Source of the DNA: Roseovarius sp.
GTDB lineage: Bacteria; Pseudomonadota; Alphaproteobacteria; Rhodobacterales; Rhodobacteraceae
Assembly: GCA_027493545.1 (NCBI GenBank)
Contig: JAOSKR010000004.1
Location: forward strand, 310,001 to 374,000
Reading direction: 5' to 3'
DNA: 64,000 nt
In this document: piece by piece, positions 45,467 to 57,290 of the stretch
How positions within the stretch are numbered: position 1 is the stretch's first letter
How the letters are laid out: each line of letters begins with the position of its first letter
Notes under the pieces: generated by a model
What the model was told of the DNA's origin: nothing
The model's input: the letters and a program-made list of their open reading frames with translations, nothing else
Database searches by the model: none
Program-made: the position numbers and the translations under genes

Positions 45467-45534
45467 GCCGCGCGCATCGCGCAACCCGCCATCATCGCTT
45501 GCGCCCGTCCGCGCATGGGGCTACCCAACGCCCC

Positions 45535-46473
45535 ATGCGCATCATCCGCGACTATACCTATCTCGATCCTGCTGACCGCGGTGCCGCCGTGGCCATCGGC
45601 AATTTCGACGGTGTGCACCTGGGCCACCAGGCGGTGATTGCGCAGGCGCGCGACGCCGGCCAGCGCATCGGCGCGCCGACCGGCGTGCTGACCTTCGAGC
45701 CGCACCCGCGCGAATACTTCGCCCCCGACGCGCCGCCCTTTCGCCTCACCGGCCGCGAGGCCCGCGCGCACCGGCTGGAAAAGCTCGGCGTCGAGCGGCT
45801 TTACGAGCTGAATTTCAACGCCGCGCTCTCGTCGCTCACGCCCGAGGCGTTCGCCCGCGACGTGATCTGGGCGGGGCTCGGGCTGCGCCATGTCATCGTC
45901 GGCGTCAATTTCTGTTTCGGCAAGGGGCGCGCGGGCAATGCCGCTGATCTGCAACGCTTCGGTGCCGAGATGGGCTTCGGCGTCACCATCGCCGAACTGC
46001 TGACCGGCGAAGCGGGCGCGGTGTCCTCGACCGCGATCCGCAACGCGCTGAGCGCCGGCCGCCCGCGCGAAGCGGCGCGGATGCTGGGCCACTGGCACCG
46101 GATCGACGGGCCGGTGGTGGGCGGCGAGCAGCGCGGGCGCAAGCTCGGTTATCCCACCGCCAACATGTCGATCGCCGGGCTGCACCCGCCGCGTTTCGGC
46201 GTCTACGCGGTGCTGGTCGAGGTGCTCTCGGGGCGCCACCAGGGCCACTATCACGGCGCGGCGAGCCTCGGCATGCGGCCGATGTTCGCCGGCGAATTCC
46301 CCAACCTCGAGACCTACATCTTCGATTTCTCGGGCGACCTCTATGGTGCCGATCTGTCGGTAGGGCTGGTCGAGTACCTGCGCGCGGAGGCCACCTTCGA
46401 CAGCCTTGATGCGTTCATCGCGCAGATGGATGCCGACTGCGCCGAGGCGCGCACGATCCTCGCCGCGCTATGA
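45535..46473 (+). CDS. ribF: Bifunctional riboflavin kinase / FAD synthetase
   Basis: 312 residues. Turns riboflavin into FMN and FAD. N-terminal adenylyltransferase domain: [60 protein letters not shown] and [17 protein letters not shown]-terminal kinase domain: [20 protein letters not shown] and [17 protein letters not shown]. The start is ATG 45535 ([16 protein letters not shown]); the longer apparent frame is due to the shifted small gene upstream. Its stop overlaps the next start (ATGA). Confidence 0.96.
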   Translation: MRIIRDYTYLDPADRGAAVAIGNFDGVHLGHQAVIAQARDAGQRIGAPTGVLTFEPHPREYFAPDAPPFRLTGREARAHRLEKLGVERLYELNFNAALSSLTPEAFARDVIWAGLGLRHVIVGVNFCFGKGRAGNAADLQRFGAEMGFGVTIAELLTGEAGAVSSTAIRNALSAGRPREAARMLGHWHRIDGPVVGGEQRGRKLGYPTANMSIAGLHPPRFGVYAVLVEVLSGRHQGHYHGAASLGMRPMFAGEFPNLETYIFDFSGDLYGADLSVGLVEYLRAEATFDSLDAFIAQMDADCAEARTILAAL

Positions 46474-46946
46474 CGAGCGATCCGATCGACCGCAGCGGCC
46501 TGAGGCCCCGCTATTGGGAAACAACCCCGCTGGAGCGCATGACCCGCCGCGAATGGGAAGCGCTTTGCGATGGTTGCGGCAAGTGCTGCCTCAACAAGCT
46601 CGAGGACGAGGAAACCGGCGAGGTGGTCTGACCCGCATCGCGTGCCGGCTCTTTGACGACACCACCTGCCGCTGCGCCCAGTACGAGATCCGCCACCGGT
46701 TCGTGCCGGAGTGCATCACGCTCAGCCCCACCAACCTCGAACGCAACCTCTACTGGGTGCCCGAAACCTGCGCCTACAAGCTGCTGTACCGAGGGCAAGC
46801 CGCTCTACGACTGGCATCCGCTGATTTCCGGCACGCCCGAAACGGTTCACGACGCCGGCGTCTCGATGCGCCAGCGCACCATACCCGAATTCGAGGTGGC
46901 CGAAGACGACTGGGAAGATTACCTGATCGAGGAGCCGCTGCCATGA
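46470..46946 (+). CDS. YcgN family cysteine-cluster protein (two frameshifts)
   Basis: About 158 residues after correction. [20 protein letters not shown] with the family motif [20 protein letters not shown], then a missing base near 46628 (GGTCTGACC for a GTC-CTG-ACC reading) before [20 protein letters not shown], and an extra C near 46788 (TACCGAGGG) before [20 protein letters not shown]. Conserved cysteines CDGCGKCC...C...C-C...C suggest an Fe-S or Zn cluster (UPF0153/YkgJ-like). Coupled by ATGA overlaps both to ribF before it and to the threonine aldolase gene after it. Confidence 0.9.
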
Positions 46947-47989
46947 ATTTCGCCTCCGACAATTGCGGCCCGGCGCATCCTGAAATCCTCGCCGCGCTGA
47001 GCGACGTCAATCCGGGCTATGCCCCCTCCTACGGTGCCGACAAAGCGATGGACGAGGTGCGCGCGCGGATCCGCGCGCTGTTCGAGGCACCCCGGGCCGA
47101 GGTTTTTCTGGTCGCCACCGGCACCGCCGCCAACGCGCTCGTACTGGCGACGATGGTCGAGCCCTGGCAGACGGTCTTTTGCACGCCGCTGGCACATATC
47201 CAGACCGACGAATGCAACGCGCCGGAATTCTATACCGGCGGGGCAAAGCTCACGCTGGTGGGTGAGGGCGACAAGATGACACCGCAGGCGCTGACCGCCG
47301 CCATCGCCGGCTGGCCCAAGGGCGATGTTCACGTCCCCCAGCCCGGCGCGCTGGCCCTGACGCAGGTCACCGAACGGGGCCGTGTCTATGATCTGGCCGA
47401 GCTTGCCGCGCTGACCGCGGTAGCGCGCGCCCACGAGCTCGGCTCCTACATGGACGGCGCACGCCTGGCCAATGCGCTGGCCGCGCTGGGTTGTACCCCG
47501 GCCGAAATGACCTGGAAGGCCGGCGTCGACGCGGTCAGCCTCGGCGGCACCAAGAACGGCTGCATCGGGGTCGAGGCGGTGATTCTCTTTGATCCCGAAC
47601 CGGCTTGGGAATTCGCGCTCAGGCGCAAGCGCGCGGCGCATCTCTTTTCCAAGCACCGCTATCTCTCGGCGCAGATGCTGGCCTATCTTCAGGACGATCT
47701 GTGGCTGCGCTCGGCACACACGGCCAACGCCCGCGCGGCGCGGTTGGCCGAGGGACTGCGCAGCGTGCCGGGCGCCGAGTTCGCCGCCGAGCCGCAGGCC
47801 AACATGATCTTTGTCCGCCTGCCCCGTGCCGTGCACCGGCGGCTGCACGAGGGCGGCGCGGTCTACGGGCTTTATGACGGTCCGCTCGAGAGCGGTGATG
47901 CCGACCAGCCGCTGCTGGCGCGGCTGGTCTGCGACTGGTCGGTTGCCGAAGAGGAGATCGACCGCTTCATCGCGCTGGCGCGCGGCTGA
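46943..47989 (+). CDS. ltaE: Low-specificity L-threonine aldolase-like PLP enzyme
   Basis: 348 residues of the beta-eliminating lyase family. FASDNCGPAHPEILAALSDV and YGADKAMDEVRARIRALFEA form the N terminus, then FLVATGTAANALVLATMVEP, the PLP-stacking HIQTDECNAPEFYTG, the Asp in GSYMDGARLANALAALG and the Schiff-base Lys in SLGGTKNGCIGVEAV. Cleaves threonine/allo-threonine to glycine and acetaldehyde. Its ATG overlaps the YcgN stop, making a ribF-ycgN-ltaE transcript. Confidence 0.93.
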   Translation: MNFASDNCGPAHPEILAALSDVNPGYAPSYGADKAMDEVRARIRALFEAPRAEVFLVATGTAANALVLATMVEPWQTVFCTPLAHIQTDECNAPEFYTGGAKLTLVGEGDKMTPQALTAAIAGWPKGDVHVPQPGALALTQVTERGRVYDLAELAALTAVARAHELGSYMDGARLANALAALGCTPAEMTWKAGVDAVSLGGTKNGCIGVEAVILFDPEPAWEFALRRKRAAHLFSKHRYLSAQMLAYLQDDLWLRSAHTANARAARLAEGLRSVPGAEFAAEPQANMIFVRLPRAVHRRLHEGGAVYGLYDGPLESGDADQPLLARLVCDWSVAEEEIDRFIALARG

Positions 47990-48001
47990 CGGCGGCGGCT
48001 G

Positions 48002-48601
48002 TCAGAGCTTGCCGGCCAGGTGCAGGTCGAGATCGTCGAGCCGGTCCTGCCCCCAGAAGTTCTGCCCGCTGTCCACGACGTAGAAGGGCGCGCCAAAGAC
48101 GCCCGCCGCCACCGCGGCCTCGAGATTGGCGGCATAGGCCTCGGCCCCGCTCAGCAGGCCGCTGTCGGCGAGGGCCGGATCGAACCCTGCTTGTGTCAGG
48201 CAATCCCGGATCACCGCGTCCTCGGCGATGTCGCGCTCCTCGGCCCAGCAGGCGGCAAGCAACCCGTGCACCAGCGCGCCCATGTCGCCGCCGCCCGTTG
48301 CCCCGGCCGTGATGACGGCGTAGGAGGCAGGCGCCGGGTTGGTGGGCCAGTGTGCCGGCTTCAGGTTGAGCGCCAGCCCGTGTCTTGCCGCCTGTCGCGG
48401 CAGGTCCTGAGCGCGCCAGGCCAGCCGGTTGGGATGACGGTCCTTGACCGGCGTGCCGCCGGTGCGCGCGAAAAGCGCGGTGATGTCGAAGGGCCGGTAG
48501 GCGATCGTGGCGCCGTGACGCGCGGCGATCTCTTCCAGCCGGGTTCCCGCCAGATAGGCGTAAGGCGACAGCAACGACACGAAATAATCTATATGGGCCA
48601 T
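48002..48601 (-). CDS. 2-hydroxychromene-2-carboxylate isomerase / DsbA-family oxidoreductase
   Basis: 199 residues. Thioredoxin-like fold with a helical insert as in GST-kappa and HCCA isomerases: HIDYFVSLLSPYAYLAGTRL (Ser in place of Cys), RPFDITALFARTGGTPVKDR, and cis-Pro region GVFGAPFYVVDSGQNFWGQD. In naphthalene degraders this enzyme isomerises HCCA with glutathione, but no other degradation gene is here, so the real substrate may differ. Convergent with ltaE and divergent from prs. Confidence 0.88.
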   Translation of the reverse strand: MAHIDYFVSLLSPYAYLAGTRLEEIAARHGATIAYRPFDITALFARTGGTPVKDRHPNRLAWRAQDLPRQAARHGLALNLKPAHWPTNPAPASYAVITAGATGGGDMGALVHGLLAACWAEERDIAEDAVIRDCLTQAGFDPALADSGLLSGAEAYAANLEAAVAAGVFGAPFYVVDSGQNFWGQDRLDDLDLHLAGKL

Positions 48602-48700
48602 GCAGAATGCTCCGTAACCGCGGTTTGCCAGACGGTACGCGCGTGCTAAGCGGTGTCAACGACACGAATCTGTTACCGCCACCATTCAGGACACCTGCCA

Positions 48701-49717
48701 ATGTCGATCACACCAGCGCCCAAGCTCATTTCCGGCAACGCCAACCTGCCGCTCGCCAAGGCCATCACCCGCCGCATGACCCTGCATCGCGGCGCACCGA
48801 TCGGGCTGGTCGATGCGCGGGTGGAACGCTTCAACGACCAGGAGATCTTCGTCGAGGTGTTCGAGAACGTGCGCGGCGAGGACATGTTCATCATCCAGCC
48901 GACCTCGAACCCGGCCAACGACAACCTGATGGAGCTTCTGATCATGGCCGACGCGCTGCGCCGCTCTTCGGCCCAGCGCATCACCGCCGTCATCCCCTAT
49001 TTCGGCTATGCCCGCCAGGATCGCCGCACCAAGGCACGCACGCCGATTTCGGCCAAGCTGGTGGCGAACATGATCGTCGAGGCCGGCATCGAGCGGGTGC
49101 TGACGATGGATCTGCACGCCGCCCAGATCCAGGGCTTCTTCGATATCCCGGTCGACAACCTCTACGCCTCGCCGGTCTTCGCGCTCGACATCCTGACCCT
49201 GTTCCGCGACCGCATGGACGAGGTGATGGTGGTCTCGCCCGATGTCGGGGGGGTGGCTCGCGCGCGCGAGCTGGCCAAGCGCATCGAGGCGCCGCTCGCC
49301 ATCGTCGACAAGCGCCGGGAAAAGGCGGGCGAGGTGTCGGAAATGACCGTGATCGGGGACGTCACCGACCGGGTCTGCATCATCATCGACGACATGTGCG
49401 ACACCGCCGGGACGCTGTGCAAGGCCGCCGACATCCTGATCGAGAACGGCGCAAGCGAGGTCCATGCCTATACCACCCACGGGGTCCTGTCGGGTCCGGC
49501 GGTGGAGCGGATCACCAACTCGAAACTCAATTCGATGGTCATCACCGACACCATCGCGGCGACCGAGGCGGTCAAGGCCACGCCCAACATCCGCATCATC
49601 CCCACCGCGCCGGTCTTTGCGCAGGCGATGCTGAACATCTGGAACGGAACCAGCGTGTCCTCGCTCTTCGAGACCCCGACGCTGGAGCCGATCTACGAGG
49701 GCCAGTTTGGCAAGTAG
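48701..49717 (+). CDS. prs: Ribose-phosphate pyrophosphokinase
   Basis: 338 residues, class I. Makes PRPP from ribose 5-phosphate and [63 protein letters not shown] (ATP region), [19 protein letters not shown] and the PRPP loop [20 protein letters not shown] are present. ATG 48701 is chosen over the longer frame because the family starts at [11 protein letters not shown]. It supplies PRPP for upp, purine and other routes encoded elsewhere in the window. Confidence 0.96.
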   Translation: MSITPAPKLISGNANLPLAKAITRRMTLHRGAPIGLVDARVERFNDQEIFVEVFENVRGEDMFIIQPTSNPANDNLMELLIMADALRRSSAQRITAVIPYFGYARQDRRTKARTPISAKLVANMIVEAGIERVLTMDLHAAQIQGFFDIPVDNLYASPVFALDILTLFRDRMDEVMVVSPDVGGVARARELAKRIEAPLAIVDKRREKAGEVSEMTVIGDVTDRVCIIIDDMCDTAGTLCKAADILIENGASEVHAYTTHGVLSGPAVERITNSKLNSMVITDTIAATEAVKATPNIRIIPTAPVFAQAMLNIWNGTSVSSLFETPTLEPIYEGQFGK

Positions 49718-49735
49718 CCCGCCCCGGCGCGGGGT

Positions 49736-50086
49736 TCAGTAAAGCTCCCAGTCGTCCTCGCCGGTCAACGCCCCGATCGCCATCCAGCGCACCCGAGCCC
49801 GCGCGACACGGGTATCGCCCCAGGTACGAAAGACGATATCGAACCCCTCGGTGGTGACGTTCTCGGCGCTCACGTCGGCGCGGGCGTTGACGACATGATG
49901 AAAGTCCCACATCGACAGCGACACGAAGACCGATGGCGGCGCGTGAAAGGGGCGGGCAAAGCGCAGACTGCGGCGGCGCTCGCGGTCGCCCTCGCCGGTC
50001 CACATCTTGCCGCCGTCCTCGAAATCGGAGAACAGGACATCGTCGCCCTGGTCTATTCCGATGAGCCCGCTTGATATTTCCTGCAT
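49736..50086 (-). CDS. H-type lectin domain protein downstream of the ATP synthase operon
   Basis: 116 residues from ATG 50086 (a TTG at 50116 would add ten). MQEISSGLIGIDQGDDVLFS, then GGKMWTGEGDRERRRSLRFA, RPFHAPPSVFVSLSMWDFHH and VSAENVTTEGFDIVFRTWGD TRVARARVRWMAIG. This is the H-type lectin fold known from snail agglutinins and discoidins, which binds N-acetylgalactosamine-like sugars. No signal peptide is seen, so it would be cytoplasmic or leaderless. Same strand as atpC but beyond a terminator and a 176-bp gap, so probably independent. Confidence 0.8.
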   Translation of the reverse strand: MQEISSGLIGIDQGDDVLFSDFEDGGKMWTGEGDRERRRSLRFARPFHAPPSVFVSLSMWDFHHVVNARADVSAENVTTEGFDIVFRTWGDTRVARARVRWMAIGALTGEDDWELY

Positions 50087-50210
50087 CGGTTCTGTCTTGG
50101 GCTTGCCGTTGAACAAGCCTGTATAGGCGATTTTCGGCGCTTATGTGCAAGAAAAAAGGAAATCGCCGCGGAGCCGCGGCAGTCACCGGGGATTGCCGCC
50201 GCCGCATGCG

Positions 50211-50236
50211 AAAAAGGCCCCGGCATCGCGGGGCCC
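50211..50236 (-). terminator. Rho-independent terminator of the atp operon
   Basis: On the minus strand a stem GGCCCC/GGGGCC (50230-50235 and 50216-50221) is followed by TTTTT (50211-50215). It lies 26 bp after the atpC stop and faces the right way to end atpHAGDC. Confidence 0.85.
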
Positions 50237-50261
50237 TTGTCGCGTTGCGCGAAATCGCGTG

Positions 50262-50687
50262 TCAGTGGGCGCCGAGACCGATCTCGTCGCCCATCGTCAC
50301 CATGTCGGCCAGGAGCTTGGCGGCCTCGTCAACGAGGCCCGGCTCGTTCTTGTAGGCCTCCTGCGCCTTTTCCAGCTTCTTGTTGGCGGCGTCGATCATC
50401 TCCTTGAAATGCTCCTGGGTGATGTCCTCGCGCGCGATCGCGCGCTCGGCCAGCACCGAGATGCTTTCGGGGTTGATCTCGGCAAAGCCGCCGGTAACGA
50501 CGTATTCACGCTCGCCGTCGGCACTGGTCACCCGGACGATGCCGGGGCGCAGCGTGGTGATCAGCCGGGCATGATCGGGCAGCACGGTCATGTCGCCCTC
50601 GACGCCGGGCAGGCGCACGTCGCGAGCCGCGACCGAGGCCAGCCGGCGCTCGGGGCTCACGAGGTCGAATTGCACTGTGTCGGCCAT
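50262..50687 (-). CDS. atpC: F1 ATP synthase epsilon subunit
   Basis: 141 residues. Beta-sandwich domain VQFDLVSPERRLASVAARDV, RLPGVEGDMTVLPDHARLIT, EYVVTGGFAEINPESISVLA and a C-terminal helical hairpin (FKEMIDAANKKLEKAQEAYK). Rotates with gamma and regulates ATP hydrolysis. Last gene of atpHAGDC; an intrinsic terminator follows. Confidence 0.97.
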   Translation of the reverse strand: MADTVQFDLVSPERRLASVAARDVRLPGVEGDMTVLPDHARLITTLRPGIVRVTSADGEREYVVTGGFAEINPESISVLAERAIAREDITQEHFKEMIDAANKKLEKAQEAYKNEPGLVDEAAKLLADMVTMGDEIGLGAH

Positions 50688-50758
50688 TCAGGGCCTCCTT
50701 GAAAAGAGGGGCCGCGCCCGTCCGGCCCGCGCGGGGCCGACGCGCGCGGCTGTCGCGT

Positions 50759-53085
<2,327 letters not shown>

Positions 53086-53100
53086 GCCCTCTCCCCCGCG

Positions 53101-54640
<1,540 letters not shown>

Positions 54641-55201
54641 TTATCCGACCTCTTTCATTGCGTTCTGTAGGGAATTGAGGCGCGAGCGGATCGAGGTGTC
54701 GATCATCTTCGAGCCGACCTTGACGACAAGACCGCCGATGAGGCTTTCATCGACGGTCGCATTGATGTTCACATCCTTGCCGACGCTGGCCTTTAGCGTG
54801 GCGGCGAGTTTCTCGGCTTGGGCCTTGGTCAGGGCCTTGGCGCTGACCACCTCGGCCGAGACCTCGCCCTTGTGATCGGCGATCATCCCGCGCAGCTGGT
54901 CCAGCAGTTGCGGCAGCACGAAGAGACGGCGCTTGTCGGCCATCACGGCCGGGCCGTTGCAAAGCACCGTGTTGAGGCCCATCTTTTCGGCGATGGCGGT
55001 GATACCGGCCTTGAGGTCGGCGCGCGACAGGATCGGGCTGGCGACGAAGCTCTGAAACTCGTCCGAGCCCTTGAGCGCGGCCGAAAGATCGGCGATATCG
55101 GCCTCCAGCTTTTCGAGAGTTCCGTCTTCCAGCGAAATTCCGAAGATGGCGGTGGCATAGCGCTCGGCGATGCCGGATGAGATCGAAGCTGGTTCGGACA
55201 C
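54641..55201 (-). CDS. atpH: F1 ATP synthase delta subunit
   Basis: 186 residues from GTG 55201 ([20 protein letters not shown]). Peripheral stalk protein joining F1 to F0. [40 protein letters not shown] and the conserved ending [20 protein letters not shown] are standard. The upstream in-frame codons are not family-like. First gene of the operon, its stop immediately before atpA's start. Confidence 0.96.
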   Translation of the reverse strand: MSEPASISSGIAERYATAIFGISLEDGTLEKLEADIADLSAALKGSDEFQSFVASPILSRADLKAGITAIAEKMGLNTVLCNGPAVMADKRRLFVLPQLLDQLRGMIADHKGEVSAEVVSAKALTKAQAEKLAATLKASVGKDVNINATVDESLIGGLVVKVGSKMIDTSIRSRLNSLQNAMKEVG

Positions 55202-55357
55202 GTCCACCCTTCCGATATCTGGCCCCGGTTCGAAAAAATGACGGCAATGTACTGCCGTCCTCCGGGAGCGTTGAGACACGATGCTACGTCGGTTACACCG
55301 AAATTCGGCTGGGGTCTAGCAGAGCCTTACCCACCTAGCAAGCCGGTAGCAGAACTT

Positions 55358-55387
55358 TGTATACCGTCGAATACCGCTCTATTTCAA
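55358..55387 (-). promoter_or_regulatory. Candidate promoter of the atpHAGDC operon
   Basis: On the minus strand TTGAAA (55382-55387) and TATACA (55358-55363) are 18 bases apart, in the 348-bp gap before atpH (55202-55549). It would give a leader of about 150 bases. No other gene or clear RNA structure is seen in that gap, though a longer leader with regulatory role cannot be excluded. Confidence 0.55.
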
Positions 55388-55549
55388 GAGCTTGCGTTTC
55401 CTGCGACGGTTTGCACCGGCCGATGACGTCAAAAACTTCACGACCGGCCGTCCAAATTGGCGATTCCTGTGTCTCGAAGGTGCCCGATGACGGTATCCGG
55501 CGGCCGCGCGCAACGGTGGCGCCGGCGGGCGTTGGGTGGGCCGCGCCGC

Positions 55550-56289
55550 CTATACCGGCTTTGCCTCGGGCTTGGGCTTGAGCACCTCCAGCGGCTTGCG
55601 CACGGTGGCGCGCAGACCGGTGCCGGTGGGGGCATGCACCCGCTTGGAGGCCAGCACCATCAGCACCCCGCCGGCCACCACCACCGACAGCCTCCCGCCC
55701 AGCCGTTCCCACATACCGGCGGTCTTGCGCCAGAAGCGCCGCTCGGATGGCGGCTGAAACAGCGTCGTGGCGTGGCGTTCGGGCAGAAAGCCGTGCTCCT
55801 TGAGCTCGCTTTCCAGCTGGCTCTGGCTGTAGGGGCGGCCAAAGCCGAACGGGGTGCGGTCGCTGCGCGACCACAGCCCGGCGCGGTTGGCGACGATGAA
55901 GAGCGCGGTGCCCCCGGCCCCAGCACCCGCCAGCATTCCTCCAGCAGCGCGCCGGGCTGATCGGAGGTCTCCAGCCCGTGCACAACCAGAAGCTTGTCGA
56001 CATGGCCGGTCTCGAGCGGCCAGCGCGTCTCCTCGCAAAGCACCGAGACATTGGCCATGCCCTGCGGCCAGCGGATCACCCCCTGCGGCGCCGGCATGCA
56101 CGCCACCACCCGCCGGGCCTCGGCGAGATAGGGGCGCAGGAACGGCACCGCAAAGCCGAAACCGCACACCGTCTGCCCCTTGGCCTCGGGCCAGAAGGCC
56201 AGAACTTCGGCGCGGACGCTCTTCTGCGCCGCCCGCCCCAGCGGGCTGCGATAGTAGAAATTCCTAAGGTCCTGCACGTCGAGATGCAT
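55550..56289 (-). CDS. Class I SAM-dependent methyltransferase (one frameshift)
   Basis: About 246 residues corrected. [40 protein letters not shown] (degenerate SAM motif I, GFGFAV), [20 protein letters not shown] and [11 protein letters not shown]; one G is missing in a five-G run near 55913, after which [20 protein letters not shown] and [20 protein letters not shown] follow. Resembles the methyltransferase-11 type found beside gloB in this family. A Pro/Lys-rich tail ([12 protein letters not shown]) ends it. Divergent from gloB with 62 bp between. Confidence 0.85.
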
Positions 56290-56351
56290 TGCAGCCGTCG
56301 CCCCGATCCGTCAATCTGAGCCTAGCAGCAACCAGCAAGGGGGAAAACACC

Positions 56352-57119
56352 ATGACACTGCAGATCGAGACCATTCCCTGCCTGGACGACAATTATGCCT
56401 ATCTCGCCCATGACTTCGGCACCGGCGAGACCGCCGTGATCGACGTGCCCGAGGCGGCACCGATCCTCGCCGCGCTCGACGCCCGGGGCTGGCGCGCGAC
56501 GCTCGTGCTGCTGACCCACCACCACGCCGACCACGTGCAGGGGCTCGACGAGCTTCTGGCCAGCCACGACGCCCGCATCATCGGCGCCGCGGCGGATGCC
56601 CATCGCCTGCCGCCGCTTGACCAGGCGGTGAAGGAGGGCGACAGCGTCGCCATCGGCAACGAGACCGGGACGGTGATCGAGGTCCCCGGCCACACCTCGG
56701 GCCATATCGCCTTTCACTTTCCGCAAAGCGGGGTCGCGTTCACCGCCGACAGCCTGATGGCGCTGGGCTGCGGCCGGGTGATCGAAGGCACCATGACGCA
56801 GATGTGGGAAAGCCTGCAAAAGCTCGCGGCGCTGCCGCCCGAAACGATGATCTGCTCGGGCCACGAATACACCGCTGCCAACGCCCGTTTCGCGTTGACC
56901 ATTGATCCCGCCAACCCCGCACTTATATCCCGTGCAGAGGCGGTCGATGCCGCCCGGGCCGAAGGGCGGCCGACAGTGCCCTCGATCCTGTCCGAGGAAC
57001 TGGCCACCAACCCGTTCCTGCGCGCCGCCGATCGGGACGTGCAGGCGCATCTGGGCATGACCGGGGCCGACCCCGCCGAAGCCTTTGCGGAAATCCGCAG
57101 CCGCAAGGACAGGTTCTGA
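56352..57119 (+). CDS. gloB: Hydroxyacylglutathione hydrolase (glyoxalase II)
   Basis: 255 residues. Hydrolyses S-lactoylglutathione in methylglyoxal detoxification. Binuclear metal motif LTHHHADHVQGLDELL (THxHxDH), GHTSGHIAFHFP with further His ligands, and SGHEYTAANARFALTIDP. The usual TGDxLFxxGCGRxFEG is ADSLMALGCGRVIEG with its bridging Asp. Start 56352 behind AAGGGGG. Upstream of clpA on the same strand, 171 bp apart. Confidence 0.96.
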   Translation: MTLQIETIPCLDDNYAYLAHDFGTGETAVIDVPEAAPILAALDARGWRATLVLLTHHHADHVQGLDELLASHDARIIGAAADAHRLPPLDQAVKEGDSVAIGNETGTVIEVPGHTSGHIAFHFPQSGVAFTADSLMALGCGRVIEGTMTQMWESLQKLAALPPETMICSGHEYTAANARFALTIDPANPALISRAEAVDAARAEGRPTVPSILSEELATNPFLRAADRDVQAHLGMTGADPAEAFAEIRSRKDRF

Positions 57120-57290
57120 ACCACGCCTGAAACCGCGGGCAGGAGATGCAAAACCTCAATAACCGGGGGAAATCTGATCGCTGAATGGGAAAACAACTTG
57201 AAGCATCGCCCGGATCGACCAAACTCTAGTCCCGTGAGGCCATGATGCCGGGAACCATCCCGGCGCGCAGATCGAAAGGAGCACCGTAAA

